64,000 nt of DNA. Origin: Maribacter polysaccharolyticus (GTDB lineage: Bacteria; Bacteroidota; Bacteroidia; Flavobacteriales; Flavobacteriaceae). The notes under the pieces are model-generated. The model was not told the origin of the DNA, ran no database searches, and worked only from the letters and a program-made list of their open reading frames with translations. Where the stretch lies: contig NZ_JARBUY010000003.1 of NCBI RefSeq assembly GCF_028882255.1, positions 85,018-149,017 of the forward strand. The letters run 5' to 3'. The stretch's first letter is position 1, and the number at the start of each line of letters is the position of its first letter. The position numbers and the translations under genes are program-made. This document shows positions 31,255 to 41,500 of this stretch, one piece after another.

Positions 31255-32907
31255 ATGCATTCATATAAATTTTGGCTTTTAAGTATTGTCCTGTCGCTTT
31301 ATGCGCATACTTCGGCCGTTGGCCAAGATGTGAATGATGCAACGAAAGAACAACCCCAAGGTGATGCCGTGAAGGTTGTCCTCTTGGATACGCTTGCCAC
31401 TAACGATTTAAAAGGTGTTGATAAAACGGAGAAGACCGGGGCTTTGGGGGAAATCAACGTTAACTCCTTACCGATCGTTATGGTGGGGGACAAAAAAACC
31501 TATGATCTAAAAGACCTCGATATCGTTTCAAAATACGATAGTCTTTGGATGAAGGAACTGTATGGGAATGCAGCGCGCTTTGACGAGATGTACGAAATGG
31601 TCACCGACCTGGAGGTCGATACCACCCAAGTCGTTGATAGCAGTCTCGATACCGACACCTTAAAACTGCGCTTGGAAAGGTTGAACCAAAAAACACCTTT
31701 CAATGTGACCTATAATCCATCCTTGGAAAATGTCATCAAATCATTTTTGGTCCGTAAGCGTGGACTTATAGAGCGGATGTTGACGGTAAGCCAGTTTTAT
31801 TTTCCCATGTTCGAAGAACAATTGGACAAATATGACATTCCACTAGAAATGAAATATCTGGCCATTGTGGAATCCGCATTGAATCCCAAGGCAAGATCAC
31901 GGGTGGGAGCTACAGGATTGTGGCAGTTTATGTACAGCACGGGTAAAATGTACCAATTGGATGTAAACAGTTATGTCGATGAACGTAGCGACCCGATTAA
32001 ATCTACCGAAGCGGCCTGTAAATACTTATCCAAGCTTTATGGTGTTTTCGGCGACTGGGATTTGGCACTAGCGGCATACAACTCAGGACCCGGTAATGTG
32101 AACAAAGCCATTCGCAGATCTGGGGGCTATACGAATTATTGGAACATCCGTAGGAACCTTCCACGGGAAACAGCGGGTTATGTGCCTGCCTTTTTGGCCA
32201 CCATGTATTTGCTCGAATATGCCGAGGAACACGGAATAAAAGGAAAAAAAGTAGAACGCAACTATTTTGAAACGGATACCGTTGTGGTGAAAAGCCTGAT
32301 TACCTTCGACCAGATTTCTGAAATGGTCGGAATCGGTGTCGATGAATTGAAGGTTTTGAACCCCTCCTACAAATTGAACATCATTCCCGTTGTCGAAGGA
32401 AAGGAATATACGCTGAGGTTGCCCATTGTGGAAATGGGTAAGTTCGTTGCAAACGAAGAGGCCATATATGCCCATGTAAAGGAAGAATTCAAAAGTAAGG
32501 AATCCCCATTGCCACAGTTGGTAAAAGCGGATGACCGCATACGTTATAAAGTCAAAAGTGGGGATTACCTGGGTAAAATCGCGGAACGCTATGGTGTTGG
32601 GGTAAGCCAGATCAAACGTTGGAACGGTTTAAGGAGCAATGACCTTAGGGTCGGCCAACGACTCACCATTTTCAGTAGAAATCCTGTGGTGGCCTCCAAT
32701 CCGGCATCCAAAAGCACGCAAGTTGCGACGAATACGGCCAATTTGCCGGCATCAAAAATACATACTGTGAAAAGTGGCGACTCGCTTTGGACCATTTCAA
32801 GAAAACATCCGGGAATTAGTATCGAAAATTTACGAGAATGGAACGGTATTAGCGGTAACAATCTAAAACCAGGCACAAAATTGAAATTGTGCAATTGCTC
32901 ATCGTAA
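31255..32907 (+). CDS. LysM-containing membrane-bound lytic murein transglycosylase (MltD-like)
   Basis: This 550-aa protein has a signal peptide (about 1-23) and a Thr/Asp-rich linker. The SLT domain lies around residues 185-320: AIVESALNPKARS with catalytic Glu206, GLWQFM, and AYNSGPGNVNKAI. Two C-terminal LysM domains (about 425-470 and 500-548; YKVKSGDYLGKIAERYGV, HTVKSGDSLWTISRKH) bind glycan strands. It cleaves peptidoglycan to 1,6-anhydro-muropeptides in the periplasm. The next gene (DUF4837) starts 13 bp after the stop, so they are likely one operon. Confidence 0.92.
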   Translation: MHSYKFWLLSIVLSLYAHTSAVGQDVNDATKEQPQGDAVKVVLLDTLATNDLKGVDKTEKTGALGEINVNSLPIVMVGDKKTYDLKDLDIVSKYDSLWMKELYGNAARFDEMYEMVTDLEVDTTQVVDSSLDTDTLKLRLERLNQKTPFNVTYNPSLENVIKSFLVRKRGLIERMLTVSQFYFPMFEEQLDKYDIPLEMKYLAIVESALNPKARSRVGATGLWQFMYSTGKMYQLDVNSYVDERSDPIKSTEAACKYLSKLYGVFGDWDLALAAYNSGPGNVNKAIRRSGGYTNYWNIRRNLPRETAGYVPAFLATMYLLEYAEEHGIKGKKVERNYFETDTVVVKSLITFDQISEMVGIGVDELKVLNPSYKLNIIPVVEGKEYTLRLPIVEMGKFVANEEAIYAHVKEEFKSKESPLPQLVKADDRIRYKVKSGDYLGKIAERYGVGVSQIKRWNGLRSNDLRVGQRLTIFSRNPVVASNPASKSTQVATNTANLPASKIHTVKSGDSLWTISRKHPGISIENLREWNGISGNNLKPGTKLKLCNCSS

Positions 32908-32920
32908 ACTACGAATAAAC

Positions 32921-33907
32921 ATGAAGTACATTAAGTTAGTTTTTGTCCTTTTCCTTGCTGTGATCCTATCGTGCAAAGAGAGTGGAAAAAAGAATTATTT
33001 ACCCGGTTCTATCGGTGCTTATAATTCATTGATCGTTGTCATAGACAACCAGGCATGGAAATCAAAGGTTGGGGATAAGGTAAGGGAGTATTTTGCGGCA
33101 TCTTCCTTGGGACTCACCATGGAAGAACCCATATTTTCAATAACCCAGATCCCCCCGGAAGTATTCTCCGGTGCCGTACGCAATAGTAGAAATGTACTTT
33201 ATGTGCAAAAAGACACCTTGAATTTGGCCCATATCAAAACCGATATGTATTCCCAACCCCAAAAAGTGGGGGTGATCAAGGGGCATAACGATAGTGAGAT
33301 CATAGCGAATATCGAAAGCAAGGCCCCGGAAATGATCAACTCCTTTAAGCAGCTCGAGATCAATGAGGCCCAACATCGTTTTCTCAAGTCCTTGAACAAG
33401 GAAAAAGACCTACAGGATAAATTCGGAATCGGGTTAAGTATACCTTCGGTTTATAAAGTGGTCAAGACCGAGGAAAATTTTGTTTGGTTGGAAAGACAGA
33501 TCCAAAAAGGAACCATGAACCTAATTGCCTATACCATGCCATGGGACAGTTTTACCGCTGATTCCACCTTTGTAAAGGATATCGTTCGTATGCGCGATTC
33601 TATTGGGGAATTGTTCATACCGGGACCCGATGTACCCGGGAAAAAGACCTATATGCGTACGGAACCTGCTTTTTCGCCATCTATCTTTCCGGCTGAGATT
33701 TCAGGGAACAAGGCGGCAGAGGTCCGTGGCTTGTGGGACATTAAGAACTACCCTATGGCAGGGCCTTTCTTAACCTATATCGTCAATGATAAGAAACACA
33801 ATCGTAAAATGGTCATTGAAGGGTTTACCTTTGCACCTTCGACCGAAAAACGGGATTATATGTTCGAATTGGAAGCCATAATAAAAACATTGCGCTTTTT
33901 GGAGTAA
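32921..33907 (+). CDS. DUF4837 family lipoprotein
   Basis: This 328-aa protein has a lipoprotein signal (VILSC, Cys about residue 18) and matches the Bacteroidota DUF4837 family in length and motifs (GAYNSLIVVIDNQAW, RNVLYVQKD, RGLWDIKNYPMAGPF). Its function is unknown. Its position directly after a lytic transglycosylase suggests a cell-envelope role (inference). A strong terminator follows. Confidence 0.82.
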   Translation: MKYIKLVFVLFLAVILSCKESGKKNYLPGSIGAYNSLIVVIDNQAWKSKVGDKVREYFAASSLGLTMEEPIFSITQIPPEVFSGAVRNSRNVLYVQKDTLNLAHIKTDMYSQPQKVGVIKGHNDSEIIANIESKAPEMINSFKQLEINEAQHRFLKSLNKEKDLQDKFGIGLSIPSVYKVVKTEENFVWLERQIQKGTMNLIAYTMPWDSFTADSTFVKDIVRMRDSIGELFIPGPDVPGKKTYMRTEPAFSPSIFPAEISGNKAAEVRGLWDIKNYPMAGPFLTYIVNDKKHNRKMVIEGFTFAPSTEKRDYMFELEAIIKTLRFLE

Positions 33908-33924
33908 CCGCTTTTCAACGAAAC

Positions 33925-33960
33925 AAAAAGCCCCGAAGTAGTCATACTTCGGGGCTTTTT
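33925..33960. terminator. Bidirectional intrinsic terminator
   Basis: AAAAAGCCCCGAAGTA (33925-33940) and TACTTCGGGGCTTTTT (33945-33960) form a 16-bp perfect stem with a 4-nt loop. It ends the DUF4837 operon and also faces the convergent DUF6747 gene. Confidence 0.9.
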
Positions 33961-33978
33961 TTATTTTTTATCGGTAAC

Positions 33979-34155
33979 CTATAGATTACTGAAACTGAAT
34001 CCTGTTGATACCCTATATATCAGTGCATACATCGCAATTACTATCAATGCAAAACAGAACCAGGAAAAGACCTTGAAATATTTCTTAAAAAACATACTGG
34101 TCCAGTTTTTAAATGCCTCAATATAAATCTCCTTCAAAAGTAATAATTTGTTCAT
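33979..34155 (-). CDS. Small DUF6747-like membrane protein
   Basis: This 58-codon gene begins with ATG at 34155 and stops at TAG 33981-33979. The protein starts MNKLLLLKEIYIEAFKN. It has YFKVFSWFCFALIVIAM and ALIYRVSTGFSF, predicting one transmembrane helix at about residues 31-48 with a basic, amphipathic N-terminus. I recognise this pattern as the small flavobacterial DUF6747 family; the function is unknown. The conserved layout, a terminator facing its 3' end and a decayed homologue 250 bp away support a real gene. Confidence 0.75.
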   Translation of the reverse strand: MNKLLLLKEIYIEAFKNWTSMFFKKYFKVFSWFCFALIVIAMYALIYRVSTGFSFSNL

Positions 34156-34401
34156 ACGCCCATTGGTTTTATTGTTAACGCTGCTAAAATCACTATTTTT
34201 CTTTCAGGGTTAAAAAAAATAGGATAAAATACATCTTTATTGGATGATACTAAGCGGCGGATTATAACCACTCCATAAACGGCAATTAAACACGGTGAAC
34301 TGCCTTTCTCTATATTTTCGAACAGAGGGACGGCGAATTAAAAAAGCGCCCGTATAAGCGCTCATTTTGCAATACCTTCGGGTATGGTTTGAATGGGATC
34401 G

Positions 34402-34574
34402 ATCCAAAGTAAAACCTGAAGATACCCAAGACAGAATACGAAGACCTAAAGCATAAGGATATAAGCGTGGATGAAGGACCTGGACAAGGCCTTAAAATAG
34501 GATGTAAAAATGCCCTGACCTAAATCCTTAAAAGCTTCCGAACGGATTTCTTCGATCAATACGAAGTTTTTCGT
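34402..34574 (-). pseudogene. Decayed second copy of the DUF6747-like gene
   Basis: Reading leftward from 34574, the codons give TKNFVLIEEIRSEAFKD and then YFKALSR, aligning without gaps to the first 31 residues of the intact neighbour: L, EI, EAFK, F, YFK and S are conserved. The expected ATG is ACG. The frame runs into TAG near 34446. The family ending reappears in another frame as VSSGFTLD (34425-34402), matching VSTGFSFS. Start loss plus frameshift indicate a pseudogene. The rest of 34156-34758 shows nothing else beyond the terminator at 34702. Confidence 0.6.
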
Positions 34575-34701
34575 GCTGTCTGGATTTGGTTGTTGTTGAA
34601 ATGGGTTCTGTAGAACAACACAAACAATAGATGTTAATTGTGCGTAGAGGGCGATTTTGTTGAAAGCGGTGGTTAAAATGCGGTGTATTTGTAAATGGCA
34701 C

Positions 34702-34733
34702 AAAAAAACCGTGGACCCTTACGGCTCCACGGT
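34702..34733 (-). terminator. Intrinsic terminator of the OmpA-like gene
   Basis: Reading leftward, ACCGTGGA (34733-34726) and TCCACGGT (34715-34708) form an 8-bp stem around a 10-nt loop, followed by seven T residues. It lies about 25 bp after the stop of the OmpA-like gene. Confidence 0.8.
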
Positions 34734-34758
34734 GGAAAATTTTCAGAATGGGGTAGAC

Positions 34759-37227
34759 CTACATATCCACGATAATGAATTCCGATCTACGATTAAGTAA
34801 GTGAGCGGATTCCGTACACCGAACCGTTCCATCACATTCATTGATCAATCGCTCTTCTCCGTACCCTATGGCACTTTCAATCCTATGGGCATCAATACCC
34901 TTGGATATGATGTAATCCCTTGTGGATTTGGCTCGTTGGTCAGATAGGTATTTGTTATAGGCCCGTTTACCCCTAGAGTCGGTATGGGATTCGATCTTAA
35001 TGATCATTTTTGGGTTTTCAGTCATGACCTGGACCAGTTTGTCAAGTTCTTCGGCCGCATTACTTTTAATATTGAATTTATCGAAGTCAAAGAAAATCTT
35101 ATCGGTTTTCAGTTTACGTACACCCTCCTCGACAACGATCATTTCCTTCAATCTCCGCATGGCGATATCGGTATGGACCACTTCATTTTCTTTGGTAGAA
35201 ACTGCCACCGCTTCATCGAAATAATCCCCTTTCTTGGTTTGGACGATATACTTGGTATTACCATCCAAATCCTCAAAAAGGAAGCTACCATCATCGGCGG
35301 CGACCATTTCTTTCAATTTGATGTTGTTATCATCCAATAAGGTCACCATGGTTTGCGGCATTAGGTCGCCGGTTACCAAATCAATCACCGTTCCGGCTAT
35401 GGCATTAAGGTTTTCTGGAACCTCCTCTACTTTTAGGCGTTTAAAGGAATAAAGGTCGTCATCACCTTTTCCTCCTTTTCTGTTCGAGGCAAAAAATCCT
35501 ATCTCATTTTCCTCATTGACGATATAGGAAAAGTCATCCTTGTTGCTGTTTATGGGTTGCCCCAAGTTCTTTACCGCTAAAAATCCACCTGCTTCATCAA
35601 TGGCCGCTTCGAAAACATCCAAACCGCCAAGGCCCACATGACCGTCAGAAGAAAAATAGAGTTTCCCTTCATTGATAAAAGGGAACATTTCCTTTCTTTC
35701 GGTGTTGATATCCGGCCCAAGATTACGGGGTGCTGAAAATTCACCACCTTCCAGTACGTCGACCACGAAAATGTCGGTTTGTCCGATGCTTCCCGGCATA
35801 TCCGATACAAAATAGAGTTTTTTGCCATCCGGACTCAGGGCTGGGTGGCCCGTGGAATAATCATCACTGTTGAAAGACACCTCAGTCGCTTCTGTCCATT
35901 CCCCATTCATCAAAACCGAGCGGTATATTTTTAAATGGTTCACCCCTTTTTTATCCCTCTTTAACCGTTTCCCGTAATTATTACGGGTAAAATACATGGT
36001 TTCATGGTCTGGGGAAAAGGTGACCGAAGCTTCGTGGTATTTGGTATTGACCGTTTTTGAGAATTTATGGGCATTAGTGAGTTCCTGTGATTCGGTATTC
36101 AATTGGGCAACATACAGATCCAAATAAGGCTGATTGTTCCATTTATACTTTCGGGTTGCGAATATGGCGGTATCCACCGAAGAGGCATAGACGATTTGCC
36201 CATTGTTGTGGAACATGGGTGAAAATTCAGAATATTCACTGTTGATTTTCAAATTCTGAACACCAAAAACCTGCTCCATTTTCAGGATGTTGTCCAAAAC
36301 GGCTTCCTTCATATCCCTATTGGCTTCAACCTGGGCATCTTTTAGTCCGCTATTGTCCATTTCCCTATCATAAAGCCTCATCAAGCGTTTGGCCCTACCG
36401 TATTTTCCTGTACCTTTTAAGGTGTGGGCGTACTTAAATAGATGTTCCGGGGAAAGGTCATCCTTATATCGGTCGTATAGAATATTGTACCAATGGTAGG
36501 CCTTTTCCATATTGGTATTGAAATAATAGGAATCCCCGGCCTTCTGAAGAATTTCCAGGGAGTAATTATTTTCATTCTTTGTCAGGGCCTGTTCGTATAA
36601 TTTGGCCGCTTCCGCGTACCACATTTTATTGAAATAGCTATCGGCTTTTTGAATCAATTTGGATTTGTTGACGGGATGGCCCTTCATGGCCTCTTCAGAT
36701 GATTCTGAACGTTCGATCATGTCATGGGTTACTTCTTCCAAAGCAATTTCGCCCGTCTGTTCCGCTGCGGTTCCTGGGGTAATATGTAATATCCAAAGCG
36801 ACTGGTCGTAATGGCCGCCCAAGTCCGTACTACAAGCGTCGATGGCCATTCGCCCATCGGTATAATGGTCTAGAAAGACGTAGTATCTATTATCTTCAGG
36901 ATTGAAGATAAGTCCCGAATCAAAACCTTGCTTTTTATATTTTTTTACTGCGCGTTTTGCATAGCGGTTTTTCGAAAATACTGCGGATATGAGAAAGTAA
37001 CCACTCTCAGTATCCAAGTTTGCGATTTCCCTATAGGGTATACCCTTTGATGCTGCGAGTTCTTCAATGGAAACAACAGGCGATCTATGGTTTAAGGTTG
37101 TGTTATTTCTGGAAGTGGTATTGGCATATACTTGGGTCAACGACGTAGAAGGGGATGTCTGTGCTACCGCTCCAATTGCGAAAAAGAGCAATAAAGGAAT
37201 AGCTATATTTTGAATTTTGATTTTCAT
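34759..37227 (-). CDS. PorE-like OmpA-family protein with SPOR-like, TPR, PD40 propeller and CarboxypepD_reg domains
   Basis: This 822-aa protein has a signal peptide (about 1-23, ending GAVAQ). Domains in order are: a SPOR-like domain (about 72-152; SGYFLISAVF, YYVFLDHY, LWILHI), TPR-like helices (about 190-300), a PD40/WD40-like propeller (about 320-600; repeats of the type YFTRNNYGK, SPDGKKLYFVSDMPG), a carboxypeptidase regulatory-like domain (about 610-690), and an OmpA peptidoglycan-binding domain (about 705-822; FFDFDKFNIKSNAAEEL, SHTDSRGKRAYNKYLSDQRA). This layout resembles the T9SS protein PorE, with the SPOR-like domain added. It is the last gene of a leftward adhesin/PorP module. 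A 322-bp gap with direct repeats precedes it, so it may also have its own promoter. Confidence 0.88.
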   Translation of the reverse strand: MKIKIQNIAIPLLLFFAIGAVAQTSPSTSLTQVYANTTSRNNTTLNHRSPVVSIEELAASKGIPYREIANLDTESGYFLISAVFSKNRYAKRAVKKYKKQGFDSGLIFNPEDNRYYVFLDHYTDGRMAIDACSTDLGGHYDQSLWILHITPGTAAEQTGEIALEEVTHDMIERSESSEEAMKGHPVNKSKLIQKADSYFNKMWYAEAAKLYEQALTKNENNYSLEILQKAGDSYYFNTNMEKAYHWYNILYDRYKDDLSPEHLFKYAHTLKGTGKYGRAKRLMRLYDREMDNSGLKDAQVEANRDMKEAVLDNILKMEQVFGVQNLKINSEYSEFSPMFHNNGQIVYASSVDTAIFATRKYKWNNQPYLDLYVAQLNTESQELTNAHKFSKTVNTKYHEASVTFSPDHETMYFTRNNYGKRLKRDKKGVNHLKIYRSVLMNGEWTEATEVSFNSDDYSTGHPALSPDGKKLYFVSDMPGSIGQTDIFVVDVLEGGEFSAPRNLGPDINTERKEMFPFINEGKLYFSSDGHVGLGGLDVFEAAIDEAGGFLAVKNLGQPINSNKDDFSYIVNEENEIGFFASNRKGGKGDDDLYSFKRLKVEEVPENLNAIAGTVIDLVTGDLMPQTMVTLLDDNNIKLKEMVAADDGSFLFEDLDGNTKYIVQTKKGDYFDEAVAVSTKENEVVHTDIAMRRLKEMIVVEEGVRKLKTDKIFFDFDKFNIKSNAAEELDKLVQVMTENPKMIIKIESHTDSRGKRAYNKYLSDQRAKSTRDYIISKGIDAHRIESAIGYGEERLINECDGTVRCTESAHLLNRRSEFIIVDM

Positions 37228-37549
37228 TTTGGAAAACTGAAGTTGGTCTTAATTTACTTTGGTCGTTGACATTTTAGCGGTCTACATAGATCGCCACAAG
37301 TACATTTAGTATTCGAAACTAGTCGTTCTTTGGGCGTTGGGATATTTTTTGTTGTGAAAGAAGGTTTTTTTGTCGTGTATTGCTGCTTTTTGTCGATAGG
37401 CGCCTTATTTGTAGGGCTTTATTGGTGAACGTTTTAAGATATTTGAGGCGTTATGTATTCCGATGCCATGAAGTCTGTTGAGCGTTGGAAAATCGATTAA
37501 AGCATGTAAAAACCAGCGGGTTGCCTATGGTATTTTCATGCAGGGGGTA
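37228..37549. other. Intergenic region upstream of the OmpA-like gene
   Basis: No gene is seen in these 322 bp. The one structured element is the triple direct repeat at 37346-37397. No perfect TAnnTTTG was found on the leftward strand. Confidence 0.5.
37346..37397 (-). promoter_or_regulatory. Triple direct repeat C (TTTTTGTYG, 20-21-bp spacing)
   Basis: TTTTTGTTGTG (37346-37356), TTTTTGTCGTG (37367-37377) and TTTTTGTCGAT (37387-37397) repeat at 21 and 20 bp, on the + strand. They lie 120-170 bp upstream of the leftward OmpA-like start at 37227. They match the repeats at 7302-7333 and 12099-12130. Confidence 0.5.
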
Positions 37550-38470
37550 TTAGAAAAATCGTGGGGATTTGAGCTTTTTGACTTTTGAGATCAGTTGATA
37601 CCTAAAAAATATCTCATGGGTCCCTTGGTTGTAAGAATTCAGGGCGTTGATACTGTAATCATACGCATATCCCATATCGATCTGGGTACTTATTTGAAAA
37701 CCCATTAGGGCGCTCAACGAATCCTCCAGTCTATAATTGACCCCCAAATTCAGGGTTTCGTGTATGAGGAAGTTCAAGGATGCGTCAAACGACACGGCCC
37801 CTCCCAATACATTTTTAACGAAAATGGACGGTTTGAATTTTAAATCCGGATTCAAATCGATAACGTAACCTCCAATAAAATAGAGATGCATTTTGTCCGA
37901 AGCCTGGGATTCGGCGACATCGTCATAGTGTTTGCCATTTAGTAAATTTGGAGTGGAAGCCCCAAGATAAAACCGATTGGTATAGTAAAAAAGACCAGCC
38001 CCTAATGCCGGCAGTATCTCACTGTTGATGTTCTTATTGAATGCCGCTTCAGGTTCCCTATACCTCCCTTTGGACCAATCCAGGCTTAGGAATTTCATTC
38101 CTGCCTTTATTCCAAGAGCAAGTCGATCTCCATTACGGTTGAGGATTAGGTGGTGGGCATAATTCCCATCGATGAAAGTTTCTTGGGAAGGTCCTAGTTC
38201 ATCGTGTATAATGGAAATTCCAAATCCATCAAAAAGACCAACCGGTGATTCTAGGCCAAATGATAGGGTAGCAGGGGCCCCTTCAATGCCGGCCCATTGA
38301 TTCCTGAACAGGGACGTAATCGTCAAATGTCCTCGAGAACCCGTATATCCGGGATTTACCGTCATGGTATTGTAGTTGTACTGGGTATATTGGGGTTCTT
38401 GCTGTCCATAGGAATTTATAAAGACAAGAAATAATACGATTGTAAATGGTAATATTTTTGGGGGAATCAT
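37550..38470 (-). CDS. PorP/SprF family outer-membrane protein
   Basis: This 306-aa protein has a signal peptide (about 1-22, ending SYGQ). It then has the classic family opening QEPQYTQYNYNTMTVNPGYTG and continues with RNQWAGIEGAPATLSFGLE. The rest alternates hydrophobic strands typical of a 14-stranded outer-membrane beta-barrel. SprF-type members are needed for surface display of the adjacent type B adhesin. The gene lies 37 bp after the stop of the 1473-aa adhesin, so they are likely an operon. Confidence 0.93.
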   Translation of the reverse strand: MIPPKILPFTIVLFLVFINSYGQQEPQYTQYNYNTMTVNPGYTGSRGHLTITSLFRNQWAGIEGAPATLSFGLESPVGLFDGFGISIIHDELGPSQETFIDGNYAHHLILNRNGDRLALGIKAGMKFLSLDWSKGRYREPEAAFNKNINSEILPALGAGLFYYTNRFYLGASTPNLLNGKHYDDVAESQASDKMHLYFIGGYVIDLNPDLKFKPSIFVKNVLGGAVSFDASLNFLIHETLNLGVNYRLEDSLSALMGFQISTQIDMGYAYDYSINALNSYNQGTHEIFFRYQLISKVKKLKSPRFF

Positions 38471-38507
38471 TAAATAGCTATTTATCCTATTGCTGTTAAA
38501 TTGTTCT

Positions 38508-41500
38508 TTATCGACTTATGTATAACCATCCACTTTTTACTGGGGTACCCCCATCTCCAAAGTCCAAGAGGTAAAAATAAGTGCCAACGGGAAGGTCGGT
38601 ACCCATACCATTCAATATTCCCGTGGATACCGTTCCGTTCCAGTCGTTTTTATACCCTTTGGTTTCAAACACCTTTTTACCCCAACGATTAAAGATCTGG
38701 AGGTGGTTATTGGGATAATCCTCAATACATTCAATGTAAAATACATCGTTTGATCCATCGCTGTTAGGTGAAAACTCATTGAATACCACCAAGCAATCCG
38801 AATCACTTTCTTTCTCCTCTTCAGTTAAGGTTATTTCGGCCATCGAAGTATCGTTTTTTGGTGTGAAATCGAGCTGGTCAACATAGGCCAAATAGGCCAT
38901 ATTGATGTAATCGTCCATTTCGGTTATGATGGCGGTGATGGCCAATTCCGCAGTTTCCCCAATACCGAGGGCATCCATTTCCCAGACACCGGTTACAGGA
39001 TCGTAGCTACCCCTTTCGTCAGAATAGGACACATAGCTATAGCCAATGGGCAGTTCATCGATTATCCCCAAGTTTGTGGCTTCATAGGGCCCTAGGTTGT
39101 TTACCGAGATGGAAAAAACAACTTCATCCCCAACAGCGCCGAAATCTGGTTTCACTGACTTTTTAATACCTAGGTCCACGACTGGGGTAGGGATAATATG
39201 GCTGTCCTCATCATCCTCACTCTGGTCATCATCATCATTATTTGGACTGGAATCGGGGTCAAGCTGATCAACCTCGGTAATTTGGGCAATATTCCTATAT
39301 TCATCATTCCCCCCGGTTGGCAGATTCACCATGACCCCATAGGTTAGGATTTGTTCCCCCACGGGGACTGTCGGTAAAGTCCAACTTAGAACATTCCCCT
39401 GTATCGAAGCGCCGTTCTCGTTCGACTGTAAGGTGTACCCTGTAGGCAGTCGATCTTCAATGGTGACATTTGTTGCCTCTTCAGGACCAAGATTGGTCAA
39501 TGTCAAGGAAAAATTTATGATGTCACCACTATTGGGCTCGGGGTGATCAACGGTTTTATCCAGACTAAGGTCCGACCCCCCTGTTACCTCAATGGTAATT
39601 GTGTCCGTGCCGGTACAACCCATGGCATCTTCACCGATTACCGTGAAGACGGTCGTATGGAATAATTGGATGGGAATACCATCGGCGGCTTCATTGTCCC
39701 AAACATAATTTTCAGCCCCTTCCCCCGATAAGGTAACATACTCCCCGGCATTTATACGGGTAGCGGAAGCATTGGCCGTGACCGTTGGGGTATTTACGTG
39801 TAGCGTAACGGGAATTGAGGGTTCCACTGGACAGATATGGCTGTCATTGTTTATCAATACCCTATAGCTGTTTCCGTTATCGGCTATGGAAGCATTGCTG
39901 ATCGTAAGTACATCGGTTTGGGTTCCTCCATGGATACCACTGTCATTAAGATCTATCCAATCCGACCCATCCAATAGTTGCCATTGATAGGAACCTGTAT
40001 TAGCTGCGCTTACCGAAAAGGAGGTATCCCCCCCTGGACAAACGGATTCGTCATTCGGTTGTATTAAAAAATAAGGAGCGGTATTTTCTCTAAATTCAAA
40101 TTCCCCATTGGCATTTATATCGACCGGAAGGGTATAGGCGGCACCTACAACAGCACCATGGTCATTGATTATTGATGGGGATCCATTACCATAAAAGGCA
40201 TTATCCCCTTCGTCCGCATTGGGGTCGTTATACGCCTCATTGGCATCACTACAACCATCATCGTCGCTATCGGTATCCATATAATCCGGACCTGGTGTAC
40301 CATCGGTATTTATTATTTCATAATTTATAGTACCACTTTCCGGTTCCGTTTCCACGTTGTCGGCCAAGCCATTGGACCCATAAGGGCCATCTACCACGCC
40401 ATTGGTATGGGTTTGATTATGGCCGGCCTCCACGGCATCGTATATACCGTCATTGTCCACATCAAGGTCCAATTGGTTGGTAACCCCATCCCAGTCGTTA
40501 TCCAACCCATATACTTGAGGGTCGATATAATTGGTAACGCAACCAAATTCTATATTATGTTGCCTTTGTGTCGATGATGCCCCTGCCACCCTTGCTACGG
40601 CACCGACCCGTATGGATATTTCGGATCTGGAATTATAATTGACCCCATAATTGACTTGGGGCACAATATTGCTCCCAGTAGGGTATGTTGTGGTCCCGGC
40701 CGTACCTATGACCCATTTGCCATCTGTGGACATCGTTAATTCAGTGGGGTTTGATACGACATAACTCGTGGGATTGTAACTCCAGGTCTGTTCCCCGTAT
40801 TGATCGGTACCATCAATGTCGTTAAAATTCATGATAATTTTATCGAGGACTACGGGGCTTGATCCCCCGCTGCCAACAAAACGGATTTTGTATTCTATCA
40901 ACCCTTGGTCACCTTTGTTTGCAAAATTAAAAGCGGTATACGGCCTAAAGGCTTCCTTGGCCATGCTATTGTTGTCAATTTCGGCGACCGTGGCATTATA
41001 GATCCGTACAATGGTAATTAAGGCATCAATCTCCGTGGCCACATTCGGAATCCTATATACCGCACCTTGTTGTAGGGCCGTACCGGAGACCAGGACGGCG
41101 TTGTCGCTGAAATCCAAAGTGGTCTCCCCTCCACATTCAGGCTGGGAATTGGCGATGATGGTATTTAATTCCTGTATATCCGGAATGCCATCATTGTCAT
41201 CATCCAGATCGGAACGGTCGAGAATCCCGTCATTGTCAGAGTCTATAAAAGGTGGTGGAATGTCCTCTAGGGTTTCCACGGTTACCTGCCCTATATCACA
41301 AAGTCCATCCGTATCACAGATCTGATATTCAAATAAATCCGCACCCAAATATCCATCATCCGGGGTATATACAATCTCTCCCGTTTGCTTGGATAGGGAT
41401 ACCGTACCGTTTGAGGGTTGTAATAATCCGCTATTGTCTATTGAACTTACGTCTATATTGCTGTCAAGGTCTATGTCATTGTCCAATACCTGGATGACCA

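Noticed and set aside
34446-34703. 85-codon leftward frame as a real gene
   Set aside because: The N-terminal half is non-coding upstream sequence, and the second half is the decayed DUF6747 copy; reported as a pseudogene instead.
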